64,000 nt of DNA from Paraspadella gotoi (GCA_051294375.1 CM119269.1:17992410-18056409), one strand, 5' to 3'. Numbered from the stretch's first letter, positions 42,644 through 55,331 are shown. Program-made: numbers and translations. Notes: generated by a model from the sequence alone, not told the origin.

Positions 42644-45434
42644 CGAAAATCATCCCCCCCTCTCCCCTAATTTCTCACGAGAATTTCATTTGGCTCTGCG
42701 CCTCAAATCCGTCCATTTCGAAGATGTCCTCGATGGCGGCGTTTTTTTTAGAGTCGCCGGCGGGGTTGACGCCGCCGCTCCGCCGCCACCTGCTCCGCGC
42801 CGCTGCTCCCGCCGATTCTGCCGCTGGCGTGGGTTTTGCTTTTGCTCTGCAACTCTTTAATCACCGTCAGCTTGAATCTGTGATTTTTTTAAAAATGAGA
42901 AGAGGATAGTCTTAATCATAAATAATTGCATGATCAGCTTTATGCATTGCGTTGTATGTATGCACGCATGAGCTTGAGATCGATTTAATTAACAGAAAAA
43001 ACCCATTCGGGGAAAATACTTGGAACCAACCGGGGAGACCTTCGTAAAAGCCCATGAGTGGTTTTTATATGTTTTTCAAAGCACATTTGTAGTCGGGCAT
43101 TGCCTAGGTTCACCCCGCCTATAAGCAGGACTCTTTTAGTTGTGACCCGGTGGCTCATTGAGTAAAGCCTTCATCTCTTGACCTCTAGGTACCGGGTTCA
43201 ATCCCAGCCCGGTTCCTACCCTGCGGGAAGAGTGAGGACGGCCGTAAGCCGCCTTGGGGGCGAGGCAAACCCTGGTTCCAAGCCCAGGACCCGTTCCATG
43301 TCTGCTAGAGGGAGATTATAGAAGTTACGGATAGTCATCTTCTGCCCACTTGCGCCTTATCCACACATTTTTCAAAATAAAAAAAAGTTTTTTTTCACAT
43401 TCTTAACCCCCCCCACCATCCACGTAAGGTGACCACCTCCCAAACCAGAACTTACCCTACTTAACTCACCCCTCGCTCTCGTTGGCGACTCGAAAGAAGT
43501 CGTAAGTGTAATACTTTTCCTGCGAACTCCAGTCCTCAAGCTCGACCATCAATCTATAATTGCCCTGAATGTAGAAAAGTCGAAAAGTTACAATCAAACA
43601 AAATACAAAAACTATCATCATTTTCTCTTTCTTAAATTCTTTGTGTTTATTTTGTATTTTTTTAGCTAGCCTTTTTTCTGTTATTTAAAAAGCCTTGAAA
43701 GGTAACCTGGGTCTATCATTTACAAATCCCCAAACGAAAACATGTCTGAGAACGAGCTAATGAGCGATCAAGACTTGATGACAAGTATTGACTATTGAAG
43801 ACTATAACATAAAACGTATTTTGGAAAAAAGAAGGCAAGTTCTTTCTCACCAAGCTCACCTGCTTGGTGAGGAGGTGAATGTTGTCGTTACCAAGCCAGA
43901 ACTCCCCCTGCAGGTCTCCGAAGCCTCGCTTGTACTCGCCCCACCCTCGATCGAAATCCAAACCCCCGCCGCCGCCGCCGCCGCGTCGCTGCAGCACGGT
44001 CCAACCCTTCTCGCACACCAGGGTAACGTTGTGTTCGCCGATTTCGACGACGAAGATTCCGAACTTGTTGATGCGAGAGCAGTCTTGAGCTTGGGGTGTC
44101 GCGTTGATTGGCAGAAGTAAAAGAAGTGAAAAGGAACCGATTCATCGAAACATCTACTGACAGTGATATCGGTATTTAATCTCGACCCGACACCGGAACC
44201 CACGATTGCCAACCCTTGGCTTACTCTCAGGATGGTTTTCTTAAACTCTGGATTGCCTAACCTTCCTTGGTGGGAATGGGTTTGACGGTGATGGGAGTGA
44301 TTTTTCCGTTGGTTATGCTGAGGTCCACCGTGTCTGAACGATAATCGTACGAAATAAAAATTAAATTAATAAAATTAAATTAAAACGATTTTTTTTTTAA
44401 ATTTGGGCAACGCACTCTTCTTCGTGGTCTCTTGACAGGCGGGGACGTTCTTCCCGACCAACAAGTCGTGGATTCTTTTATTCAAGTCCGCGTTGGTCGA
44501 ACGAAGCGAACGAATAATTTGATTTTGATGCTCTAATTCGGATTCCAATCTGCATAAAGAAAATGGGAGGAGGAAAAGAAAAAGATTTTGGCGAAGGAGT
44601 TTGAAACGAGTGAAAGGAAAGACGGGGGATTCGAAAACAAAGGGTCAACGAAAAAAATGTTTCAAAAATGAGAGATAAAGAGTTATGAAGTAAGGAAAGG
44701 TTTAGATAAAAAAGTAGTTGCAAGAAATCAAGAAAAAAAAGTATGTACATTTTGCTTTGGATTTAAAGCGAAGCTATAACTAGCGGTAGCCGACCAAATT
44801 CAACTTTTAATGGGAACAGCATGAAACAAATCCATTATTGGTATTAGTTATTGTGTTAAAATATTTTTTTGCAATAATGTTCCGAACCTTGAGTAATTTG
44901 CTAATTAAAATTATTATATTGCTAAATATGTCCAAAAATTTTTTTAGATATTTTAAGTTTTTTTAGTTGATTCTGATAGAGCTCAAAAAGTTACGCAAAA
45001 TATGTGACCTATTTATCATCAAAATATTGAAAAAACTTTCCATAACTTATCTGAATCTGCTTTTAAAAATAAAAAAAATCAATTTTCTCAGAAATGTATA
45101 AAGTTTCATTTGGGAAGGTTCCCAAATCAAACTTCTGACCCAACCCATTAACAAAGATTGGCCCGACTATAACTAACGAGGTAAAATTTTTTGGATATCC
45201 AATAAAATCCCGTCACTCATAATGAAAGGAGAGTAGATTAAAAAGTGGAGGACAAGAGACTTATCGTTGAACTTACCTTATTCTCATCTTGTTATTTTCA
45301 TGGTTGTAGGTGAGGCTAATGATTTCTTTGTTCTTTTCAGACATTTTTCTCTCCAGTTTCGCTTTTTCGCGTTTTAAGGAGTCGACCTTCAACAAATGGT
45401 TTATCGAGTGATCTTTTGTCTCTCTCTCTCTCTG

Positions 45435-45468
<34 letters not shown>

Positions 45469-47150
45469 CTCTCCTTCTCTCCTCTTTCTCTCTCTCTCTC
45501 TCTCTCTCACAGTCTCACTGCTCATACCTGGGTGAACAGTTTGGAGACCTGCCGCCTACCTTCTCGAATACGGACTGCTTGCGGATGGCGGCGTTTTCCT
45601 CGCTGATTCGACGCATGAAGGAGGTCACGAGACTGAAATTTGCCGCCATTGTTTTGACGACGTCGTTGCGGAGGCGAATCCCCGCTTGACACGCGTCGAG
45701 GTCGTGCATCCACATCCTGAAAGCGAAAATCGAAGATTCGGGACTAAAACATGTTTTTATATAAAACGCGTTCACGAGTCTCTATTGTCTTTAATTGTTA
45801 ATAACCGTTCGCGTGCAGTCGCTTCAAATTGCAATGTATCATAGTATTCTCAGGCAATCAGTCGTAACCATTCGACCTGAATCGCGCACAGTTTTGCCTC
45901 NNNNNNNNNNNNNNNNNNNNNNNNNNNNNNNNNNNNNNNNNNNNNNNNNNNNNNNNNNNNNNNNNNNNNNNNNNNNNNNNNNNNNNNNNNNNNNNNNNNN
46001 NNNNNNNNNNNNNNNNNNNNNNNNNNNNNNNNNNNNNNNNNNNNNNNNNNNNNNNNNNNNNNNNNNNNNNNNNNNNNNNNNNNNNNNNNNNNNNNNNNNN
46101 NNNNNNNNNNNNNNNNNNNNNNNNNNNNNNNNNNNNNNNNNNNNNNNNNNNNNNNNNNNNNNNNNNNNNNNNNNNNNNNNNNNNNNNNNNNNNNNNNNNN
46201 NNNNNNNNNNNNNNNNNNNNNNNNNNNNNNNNNNNNNNNNNNNNNNNNNNNNNNNNNNNNNNNNNNNNNNNNNNNNNNNNNNNNNNNNNNNNNNNNNNNN
46301 NNNNNNNNNNNNNNNNNNNNNNNNNNNNNNNNNNNNNNNNNNNNNNNNNNNNNNNNNNNNNNNNNNNNNNNNNNNNNNNNNNNNNNNNNNNNNNNNNNNN
46401 NNNNNNNNNNNNNNNNNNNNNNNNNNNNNNNNNNNNNNNNNNNNNNNNNNNNNNNNNNNNNNNNNNNNNNNNNNNNNNNNNNNNNNNNNNNNNNNNNNNN
46501 NNNNNNNNNNNNNNNNNNNNNNNNNNNNNNNNNNNNNNNNNNNNNNNNNNNNNNNNNNNNNNCTCTTTCCCTTTCTCCCTTCTCTCCTTTCCCCTCTTTC
46601 TCCTCCCTCCCTCCCTCTCTCCCTCTCACCTCTGCGCTCCGATCTCTTCTTTGCGCCCGTTCTCCTTCTGTCCTTGCCCTCTTTCCACCTCTTTCTCCCT
46701 CCCTCTCTCCTCTCCACCATCTGGCTCCGATCTCTTCTTTCTTTCTTCACCTTCTCTCTTTCCCTCCTTCTCTCCCTCCCTCCCTCTCTCCCCTCTCAAC
46801 TCCTGCGCTACCGATACTCCTCCTCTTTCCCTTTCTCCCTTCTCCCTTCTCTCTCTTGTCGCCCTCTTTCTCCCCCTCCCCTCCCTTACTCCTCTACACC
46901 TCTGCGCCACGTGGATCTCTCTCTTCCTTCCGCCACTTCTCTCCTCTCCCCTCTTTCTCCTCCTCCCCCTCTCCCTCTCACGCTCGCGCGTCCTCGCCGA
47001 TATCCTCTCCTCTCTCGTCGTCGTCGCCGTCTCCCTGATCGTCTTGAAGATTCGCCGCTGCAGCCGCCGCAGTCTCAGCGTCAGCTTCCGCAGCAGCTCC
47101 GAGTTTTCCGCGTTTCCCGCGGCCTCGTTGCCGTCTTCGTCGTCCGGGGT

Positions 47151-47181
<31 letters not shown>

Positions 47182-48648
47182 AAAAAGTCTTCCCCGGATG
47201 TAATTGGGTAATAATCGTCGTAGTCGGAATCGCGACCGAAAATGGGCTGGACGTAGCGGTAGGCCTTAGTTGGCCAGGAGGGGGGGGGGAAGTAAGGTTT
47301 GGTCGTTTCTTATTTCATATAACTAACGAAAAGAGACCCGTAAGATTATATTTTCGCGACTCGACTTGACTAATTTCACTATTGCAATCTGCCCACTTGG
47401 CAAATTAAACGAAGTGTATAAAGTAACCCGGAAAGGAAATAAGATAGAAAACGGAATAAGTACAGAGAAAGTAAAACGAAATAGAAAGGAAAGAGAAATG
47501 GATGGGGACGGAAGGAACAACTCAATTGTCGTTCGTCTTTTAACGTCGTCGCCGTCGACGTCGTCGTCGTCCTCATTGTCGTCGTCGTCGTCTTCGGTGC
47601 CAAGACTAGGATTAGATTGGAACCGTCGAGGAAGCGATGGCATCGCTGGGGTTGAGGGAGGCGGGATTGTGGACATGCGGACATGTGGAATAGTTGGGGA
47701 AGATAAGTGAATTATTTTATGCAATGGAAAAAAGGTATATGTTAATGTTTTTTTAGAAAATGTATGTACGTATGTATGTATGTATGTATGGCCGTCACGC
47801 TCTTTATTCTCAAATTCAAAAATTCTTATATGTTAATTCACTTAATTCACGAAACTAATTAAGTATTCTCGTCGCTGAAAACAACTAATTCGTTGGGCGG
47901 AAAAAGGAAATTTGGTGAGGAAGAAAACCACTGTGCGGTGAGAAACCACTGTGTATAGTAAGGACGAGAAAAGAAAGTCGAAAAGAAAAGAAGTTGAAAA
48001 GAAGTGAAAGGAGACAAAGGGCTCGAGCCAATTCGGGATTCATAGTCGAGTCTGATTTCGAAATTAAGCTTCGCGTCGGATTTTTATCCAAACTGATCAA
48101 ATTCAATTACATCCGGGTCCGTTGTTTCCTGAGATTTCCTCAAATCATCGAAAGGCAAAGGGTAAGTTCGTAGTTGGATCGAAGGCGGAGATCGCGAAAT
48201 TTTAAAGCCACGAAGGATCGCAGACTCGAAAGTAAAAACGATTTCCGCGGGGGTCACAAATTTTAACAATTTACTTCGAACGAATCTTCGACAACAACGA
48301 CAACAAACTAACTCACCACCACGTCCGCATTCTCGTCCTCTTCCTCCTCGTATCCGAATCCACCGTTCCTTTCCTCTTCCTCGAAAAAGAGTTTGAACTC
48401 GATCTCCCCCTTGGCTTCGGTCAAGCGTCTGGAGACGTTGCGCAGATGTTCCAGCGCTTGGAGATGACGGGTCAGTTCTCGGCCGAAAGAGTGCGTCGCG
48501 AGTTTGCGGTGATCGAGGCGTCGAACGGCGTCGTCGTTGTCGTCTTCCTCGTTGTCGTGGCGACCGTAGACGCGGCTGTCTTGTTTATTGTTGTCGATCG
48601 TCCACGGATGTTCGATTGGGTTGGAAGGGGAGGAAGAGGAGGAGGTGA
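41349..48648 (-). CDS. Coiled-coil protein with C-terminal fibrinogen domain (angiopoietin/fibrinogen-like), partial
   Basis: Minus-strand exons in order: 48648-48317, 47264-46982, [gap 45901-46562], 45716-45528, 45386-45277, 44549-44416, 44333-44262, 44083-43860, 43564-43470, 42877-42679, 41773-41631, 41548-41349. The N-terminal part is acidic (EEEEDENADVV, DSDYDDYYP, a Gly9 run) with helical coiled-coil segments (LLRKLTLRLRRLQRR; LESELEHQNQIIRSLR). The fibrinogen domain follows: DCSRINKFG, GWTVLQRR, EFWLGNDNIHLLTKQ, VELEDWSSQEKYY, calcium-site-like TRDVDNDFD, ENCARATTGGWWFRNCQ, IIWYDWKRDFHYSLK. The four domain cysteines are present. Oddities: a long insertion replaces the usual GYSGTAGDS loop, exon 42877-42679 needs a one-base frameshift inside GCGGCGG repeats, and a one-base loss is likely at the end of exon 45716-45528. 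The basic tail ends RRRKET. The signal peptide exon was not found. Confidence 0.88.
41985..42480. mobile_element. AT-rich palindromic MITE-like element, copy 2
   Basis: Left GATTCTGATAGAGCATTAAAAG mirrors right AACTTTTTATGAGCTATCTG; same arm sequence as copies 1 and 3, with ACTCCATTGAGTGGGGTTA at its right edge. Inside a fibrinogen-gene intron. Confidence 0.5.
42555..42640 (-). repeat. (CT)n in a fibrinogen-gene intron
   Basis: CT on plus, hence GA on the sense (minus) strand, close to the donor of exon 42877-42679. A second one, 45418-45507, lies just downstream of exon 45716-45528. Confidence 0.9.
43107..43290 (+). mobile_element. tRNA-derived SINE, copy A
   Basis: The head has tRNA-like RNA polymerase III boxes: A box TGGCTCATTGAG (43151-43162) and B box GGTTCAATCCC (43195-43205), at tRNA-like spacing. 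A body with GAGGACGGCCGTAAGCCGCC and CCTTGGGGGC follows. The same unit recurs at 49471-49660 (minus) and 55332-55528. It lies in an intron of the fibrinogen gene, same strand sense as plus. Confidence 0.75.
44880..45180. mobile_element. AT-rich palindromic MITE-like element, copy 3
   Basis: Carries TTGATTCTGATAGAGCTC and the mirrored ACTTATCTGAATCTGC; same family as 41985-42480. Inside another fibrinogen-gene intron. Confidence 0.5.
45901..46562. other. Assembly gap (662 N) inside the fibrinogen gene
   Basis: Exon phases on either side do not join, so at least one exon is probably in this gap. Confidence 1.
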
Positions 48649-48781
48649 CTGAGGGAGGAAGAAGGGGGAAAGTCAAACAAAAATATATATATATATATAT
48701 ATATGCAAATTAGGGGGAAAATAAATTCTTGAAAAATTGTTTAACAAAGTATTATTTATTAAACGTTTAAAATTAAAACTA

Positions 48782-48812
48782 GACATGGTGTTTCGACTCT
48801 TCGACTCATCAG
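48782..48812 (-). ncRNA. Hammerhead-ribozyme-like core motif, copy 2
   Basis: On the minus strand: CTGATGA, GTCGAAGAGTC, GAAACA CCA TGTC. Helix III can form three pairs (ACA/TGT) closing a CCA loop just before a GTC cleavage triplet. Helix II pairing is poor. The inverted-arm copy near 56180-56212 has GAACC in place of GAAAC. Confidence 0.35.
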
Positions 48813-49011
48813 CGAAATAAAAATCGTTTGTAACAAATATAACTTTGTTTTCTTTAAAGTAAAAAAAATAAATAGTTTCTTCCCTGGAAATTTTCATAAT
48901 GACGCTCTTTAATTACTCAATAATGTGTGAGTTCCTCTGATATGGTATCGATTGACTCTCCCACTAGATTTTTCGTCTCTACGATGTTTCCAACAGTTCC
49001 TCCCACAGGTT

Positions 49012-49200
49012 CAAGCACCCTTAAACCCACAGTCCACCCCCTTCTCACAGTCACCCCTCTCCACAGTCCAACCCTTCTCCACAGTCCAACCCCTTCTCCC
49101 CAGTCCCACCCCCTCTCCACAGTCCACGCCCTTCCCACAGTCCACCCCCTTCTCCCGCAGTCCACCCCCTTCTCCACAGTCCAACCTTCTCCACAGTCCA
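49012..49200. repeat. Minisatellite, about 19-bp unit (CCACAGTCCACCCCCTTCT)
   Basis: About ten imperfect units of TTCTCCACAGTCCAACCCC type. Its mirror copy is at about 55800-55995 in the right arm. Confidence 0.7.
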
Positions 49201-49470
49201 AAGGGACAAACTCCAAAATAGTCATCCTTTTCCTTCTCCTCTCCTTTCCTCCGGGAACAATACTAATCTCCTTCCTCGTACGTTGTATCCCTTTCCCCTT
49301 ATTTCCCCCACCCCCAATTTAGTCATTCCCTTAACCACTAACTCTCCCTTTCGATTCATTGGCCCGTCTCTCACAGCCTTAACTCCTTTTCTTTCAGGAT
49401 ACCTGCTTGACTTGACTTGACTTGCTCTAACTCCCGCCAACGCCCACTTGTTTTCATATTCTAAACTCCA

Positions 49471-49660
49471 GCTTCCTGGACCTGGAACCAGGCTTGAGGG
49501 TTTTCCAGGCCCCCAAGGCGGTTTACGGCCGTCCTCACGTTTCCCGCAGCTACCGGGTTGGGATAGAACCCGGTGCCAAGTGGTAATGAGCTGATGGCTT
49601 TTACTCAATGATCCACCGGGTCACAACTGAAGGTGTCACGCTTATAGGCGGGGAGAACCT
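49471..49660 (-). mobile_element. tRNA-derived SINE, copy B
   Basis: Reads on the minus strand with the same start (CCCCGCCTATAAGC), GTGACCCGGTGG..., B box GGTTCTATCCC and body GAGGACGGCCGTAAACCGCC as copy A. Divergence from copy A shows they are independent insertions. Confidence 0.75.
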
Positions 49661-50066
49661 ACCATCTCTCCCTCCCCTACCTAACACTTCTCCCTCCACG
49701 CTAATTTTTACCGTCTCCCATTCTGTTTCTCTTACCCCTATCCATGACACCATTCCCCCTTTCTCAAACTGACCCCAACAATCGTCACTCCCTTCCAACG
49801 CCCACTCACCCACCCCTTAATACTGAGCCCTTACCAAAATCCTTACCTCCTCCCCCTCTGGCGAGAGAGGACACGATGAGATACTTGTCTCGATCCGGGG
49901 GAACGGCGATGGTGCAGACGGAGGCGAAGGAGGAAAGTATGAAGGAGAAGAGGAGGAGGGAGAGAGGGAGGGAGGGAGGAAGGGAGGAGGGGAGGTGAGC
50001 GGAGGAGGAGGAGGCGGGGGGCGATCGTGATCTTCTCATGTCGAGACTCGCGGGAGGATGAAAAGT

Positions 50067-50097
<31 letters not shown>

Positions 50098-50494
50098 TAT
50101 TGTTATCGTTGTTTTCGTTATTGTTTACGTCGTCGTTTACGTCGTCATTTTTCTCGACGTTTATGTTTTCGGCGTCGTTTTCGGTCCCGTTTTTTCTCGT
50201 TTCTTCTCGTTTTGTTTTTTATTTTTGTTTCTTTTCTTTTATGTCGTCGTCATCGCTTTATATTTTGTGTCGTTGTTTTTGTCGTTGTTTTTTCGATTTT
50301 TTTGATCCGTTGTTTTTTGGGTTTTTTTTTGTGTTTTTTTTGTTTTGATCGATGCTCCTTTATTTTGGTTTTTTCTCGCAGTTTGTTTTTTTGATTCTTT
50401 CGCTGTTTTGATTTTTTTTTTCAATCTGAAAACATGACATAAAAATGTGATACCGAATAATTCAGAACGCGTGGCTAAAAAAAGGAGAAGACAG

Positions 50495-50606
<112 letters not shown>

Positions 50607-50939
50607 GCGTCGAAGGAGAGCAGGATGTGTCGAGAGAGGGCGAAACGTGTCGGTCACACAGGGTTCGCTCTCTGTACGAGAGAAAAACTGACGCAGGAAA
50701 AAAAAATCACAAACAAAAGACTCGTGGATCCGCGTGAACGAAGAACGCGACTGTCACTACAACCGTAAAGTTCACGCAGTTTGCGCGTGAGGGCGTTGAC
50801 GTTCCGAAAACCTTGGAAAAGGAAAGTGAGTCGGTTTTAATTTCGGGTAAACTTTATTGTCGGCCATCTGGTCCTGGGGAGGGAAGAAGAGAGGAAGGAC
50901 AGTAGATGGGATAGTGGAAGAAGAAAAGTCAAGAGAAGA

Positions 50940-51185
50940 TAGGAGGAGAGAAGAGAAGAGAAATGAAGAGAAATGAAGTGAAGAGAAATGAAGAGTGGAG
51001 AAGTGAAGAGAACAGAAGAGAAGAGAAGAGAAGAGAAAAGAAGAGAAGAGAAGATAAGAGAAGAGAAGAGAAGAGAAAAAAAGAGAAGAGAAGAAAAGAG
51101 AAGAGAAGAGAAGAGAAGAGAAGAGAAGAGAAGAGAAGAGAAGAGAAGAGAAGAGAAGAGAAGAGAAGAGAAGAAAAGAAAAGAA
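50940..51185. repeat. (AAGAG)n microsatellite
   Basis: Five-base purine repeat, mirror copy at 53622-53880. Confidence 0.9.
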
Positions 51186-52103
51186 AACCGGATTGTAGAT
51201 AAGATTAAAAAGAAGATGATATTTATGTTACAAACAAAAGTAAAAAGCAACGAAATATTCGTTAAAAGGTGCACTCTGCTCAGTGCACACTGCTCACTGG
51301 CACAGTATCCGTTTAAAAGTAAACTTTTGTTTAAAAAAACAGTCGCGACAAAAAAGTTACGGGAAAGGCGACGAATAAAAAACTGATAAACATTATTCTT
51401 CTTTTTCTACTTCCTTTTTCTTCCTCCTCTTCCGAGTACAAAATATGGTTGAGACCAAAAATAGCAAAAAAGATGGCAAGAGTCGCCGCCGCCGCTGCCG
51501 CCGCGAGCGCCGCCGCAGAGACCGCCGCCTCCACCGACTCCACAGCCGCCGCCGCCGCTGCTGTCGCCCCAACAGGCGCCGGCCTAACCTTGGCAGAAGC
51601 GAAAATCTGTGACTCGTCGAAGTGACGCGCAAAAAAAAAATGGGAAAGACGAATTTTGAAATTTGATTTTTTTTTAAGGAACCGGCGAACGAATCGATTT
51701 AAAGTAAGACAACAACCACGACAACGACTGCAATAGTGACTGCATTCTGACCAAAGATGTGATTTCGGGCCAGATTAAGAGCTGCCTTTATAATTTCGCT
51801 TCAGGAGAACTCTTCACCCACCGAGTGAATTTTTTTAGTTAAAATTTCTAAAGGAGTAAAAAAAAACGGTTATTTTATCGGTTATTTTGAAAAGTAAAAA
51901 ATAAAAACGGCATGAAAAGTGTTCGATATGATTCAAGCGGAGGACTAGTTTCCTCTTTTTCCTCAACTCCACTGACTTCCCCTTAACCAAAAAAAGAAAG
52001 AAGAAAAAAGAACAAAAACGAAACAGCCGATCGTAAAGATTCCTAATATTCTTCTCTCTTCTCGTTAAAAGTTTCTCTCTCTCTCTTTCTCTCTTCCTCT
52101 CTT

Positions 52104-52183
<80 letters not shown>

Positions 52184-52635
52184 TTTTTTCCCCCTTTATT
52201 AGCGAGAAATATTCTTCCTGGAAATTAACTTCATAAGATAATCCAGAAGCTAAAAATCATGTAATCCAAAAATAAAATCTGTTCTCATCCAATTTTAATT
52301 CCCGCGTTTTCTGCTGGACTCGCGCCTGTTTTTGGCCTCAAAAAAAAAAAAAAGGCTCCGTGGTCAAAGTCGGAGGTCGCAAAGACGAAGAGGAAAGACG
52401 CCATTTTCTCCTTCTTTCCTTTCCTCCTTTTCCTCCTTTTTCTGGTCTTTTTTTTTTTTTTTTTGAGGCCAAAAACAGGCGCGAGTCCAGCAGAAAACGC
52501 GGGAATTAAAAATTGGATGAGAACAGATTTTATTTTTGGATTACATGATTTTTAGCTTCTGGATTATCTTATGAAGTTAATTCCAGGAAGAATATTTCTC
52601 GCTAATAAAGGGGAAAAAAAGAGAGAGAGAGAGGG

Positions 52636-52727
<92 letters not shown>

Positions 52728-54210
52728 AACTTTAACGAGAAGAGAGAAGAATATTAGGAATCTTTACGATCGGCTGTTTCGTTTTTGTTCTTTTTTCTTC
52801 TTTCTTTTTTTGGTTAAGGGGAAGTCAGTGGAGTTGAGGAAAAAAGAGGAAACTAGTCCTCCGCTTGAATCATATCGAACACTTTTCATGCCGTTTTTAT
52901 TTTTTACTTTTCAAAATAACCGATAAAATAACCGTTTTTTTTTTACTCCTTTAGAAATTTTAACTAAAAAATTCACTCGGTGGGTGAAGAAGTTCTCCTG
53001 AAGCGAAATTATAAAGCCAGCTCTTAATCTGGCCCGAAATCACATCTTTGGTCAGAATGCAGTCACTATTGCAGTCGTTGGTCGTGGTTGTTGTCTTACT
53101 TTAAATCGATTCGTTCGCCCGTTCCTTAAAAAAAAATCAAATTTTCAAAATTCGTCTTTCCCATTTTTTTTTTTGCGCGTCACTTCGACGAGTCACAGAT
53201 TTCGCTTCTGCAAGGTTAGGCCGGCGCCTGTTGGGCGACAGCGGCGGCGGCGGCGGCTGTGGAGTCGGTGGAGGCGGCGGTCTCTGCGGCGGCGCTCGCG
53301 GCGGGAGCGGCGGCGGCGACTCTTGCCATCTTTTTTTGCTATTTTTGGTCTCAACCATATTTTGTACTCGGAAGAGGAGGAGAAAAGGAAGTAGAAAAAG
53401 AAGATAATGTTTATCAGTTTTTTATTCGTCGCCCTTTCCCGTAACTTTTTTGTCGCGACTGTTTTTTTAAACAAAAGTTTTCTTATTAAACGGATACTGT
53501 GCCATGGTGAGCAGTGTGCACTGAGCAGAGTGCCCACCTTTTAACGAATATTTCGTTGCTTTTTACTTTTGTTTGTAACATAAATATCATCTTCTTTTAA
53601 TCTTATCTACAATCCGGTTTTCTTTTCTTTCTTTCTCTTCTCTTCTCATTTTCTCTTCTCTTTCTCTTCTCTTCTCTTCTCTTCTCTTCTCTCTCTTCTC
53701 TTTCTTCTCTTTTCTTCTCCTTCTCTTTTTTTCTCTTCTCTTCTCTTCTCTATCTTCCTCTTCTCTTCTTTTCTCTTCTCTTCTCTTCTCTTCTGTTCTC
53801 TTCACTTCTCCACTCTTCATTTCTCTTCACTTCATTTCTCTTCATTTCTCTTCTCTTCTCTCCTCCTATCTTCTCTTGACTTTTCTTCTTCCACTATCCC
53901 ATCTACTGTCCTTCCTCTCTTCTTCCCTCCGCCAGGACCAGATGGCCGACAATAAAGTTTACCCGAAATTTAAAACCGACTCACTTTCCTTTTCAAGGTT
54001 TTCGGAACTCAACGCCCTCAACGCGCAAACTGCGTGAACTTTATACGGTTTGTAGACAGTTCGCGTTCTTCGTTCACGCGATCACGAGTCTTTTGTTGTG
54101 ATTTTTTTTTCCTGCGTCGTTTTTCTCTCGTACAGAGAGCGAACCCTGTTGTGACCGACACGTTTCGCTCCTCTCTCGACACATCCGCTCTCCTTCGACG
54201 ACGCTCTCTC

Positions 54211-54262
<52 letters not shown>

Positions 54263-54445
54263 CTCTTCTTCTCTTCTCTCTCTCTCTCTCTCTATCACTA
54301 GATCGACGCGTCCCCTCTTTTTCTCTTGCACCTCGTTGTATTTTCTCAACACAATCTTTTCCCTTTCCTCTTCTCTCTCTCTCTCTCTTCTTCGTCTCTC
54401 TCTCGCTTCTCTCTCTCTCGCATCTCTCTCTCTCTCTCTCTCTCT

Positions 54446-54487
<42 letters not shown>

Positions 54488-55331
54488 CTTCTCTGTCTTC
54501 TCCTTTTTTAGGGCCACGCGTTCTGAAAATTATTCGGTATCACATTTTTTATGTCATGTTTTCAGATTTTTGAAAAAAAAAAAACAACAGCGAAGAATAA
54601 AAAAACAAAGCTGGAGAAAAAACAAATAAAGGAGCATCGATCAAAACAAAAAAAACACAACAAAAAACCCAACAAAACAACGGATCAAAAAAATCGAAAA
54701 ACAACGACAAAACAACGACACAAAATATAAAGCGATGACGACGACATAAAAGAAAAGAACAAAAATAAAAAACAAAACGAGAAAACGAGAAAAACGGGAC
54801 GGAAAACGACGCCGGAAAACATAAACGTCGAGAGAAAAATGACGACGTAAACGACGAACGTTAAACAATAAACGAAAACAACGAACATAACGACGGACGA
54901 CGACGACGACGCGACGACGACGAACTTTCATCTCCCGCGAGTCTTCGACTGGAGAAGATCACGATCGCGCCCCCGCCTCTCCTCCTCCGCTCACCTCCCC
55001 TCCTCCCTTCTTCCCTCCTCCCCTCTCCCTCCTCCTCTTCTCCTTCATTACTTTCCTCCTTTCGCCTCCGTCTGCACCATCGCCGTTCCCCCGGTATCGA
55101 GACAAGTATCTCCATCGTGTCTCTTTCGCCAGAGGGGGAGGAGGGTAAGGATTTTGTAAGGCTCAGTATTAAGGGTGTGAGTGGGGCGGTTGAAGGAGTA
55201 GTGAACGATTGTTGGGGTCAGTTTGAGAAAGGGGGATGGTGTCATGGATAAGGTTAGGGGTAAGAGAAACAGAATGGGAGACGGTAAAAATAGGTGGAGG
55301 GAGAAGTGTTTGTAGGGGAGGGAGAGATGGT

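Noticed and set aside
43139-43215. Functional tRNA gene
   Set aside because: A and B boxes are tRNA-like, but there is no clean acceptor stem or anticodon arm and the unit is part of a repeated SINE.
43888-44212. Overlapping ORFs in other frames of the GC-rich fibrinogen exon
   Set aside because: The frame with EFWLGNDNIHLLTKQ matches a known domain and has matching splice phases; the others are shadows.
49744-50039. Pro-rich ORF near the SINE and its mirror at 55048-55245
   Set aside because: C/T-rich composition, frame not kept between the two arms.
51331-51632. Ala-rich or Arg-rich ORFs (VEAAVSAAALAA... with a hydrophobic end; also Arg-rich frame)
   Set aside because: Every frame of the GCC/GCG repeat is open, so composition is uninformative. 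It could be a signal or membrane exon upstream of the fibrinogen gene, but no splice junction supports it.
53193-53537. Mirror-image version of the Ala/Arg-rich ORFs
   Set aside because: Right-arm copy of the same sequence with indels.
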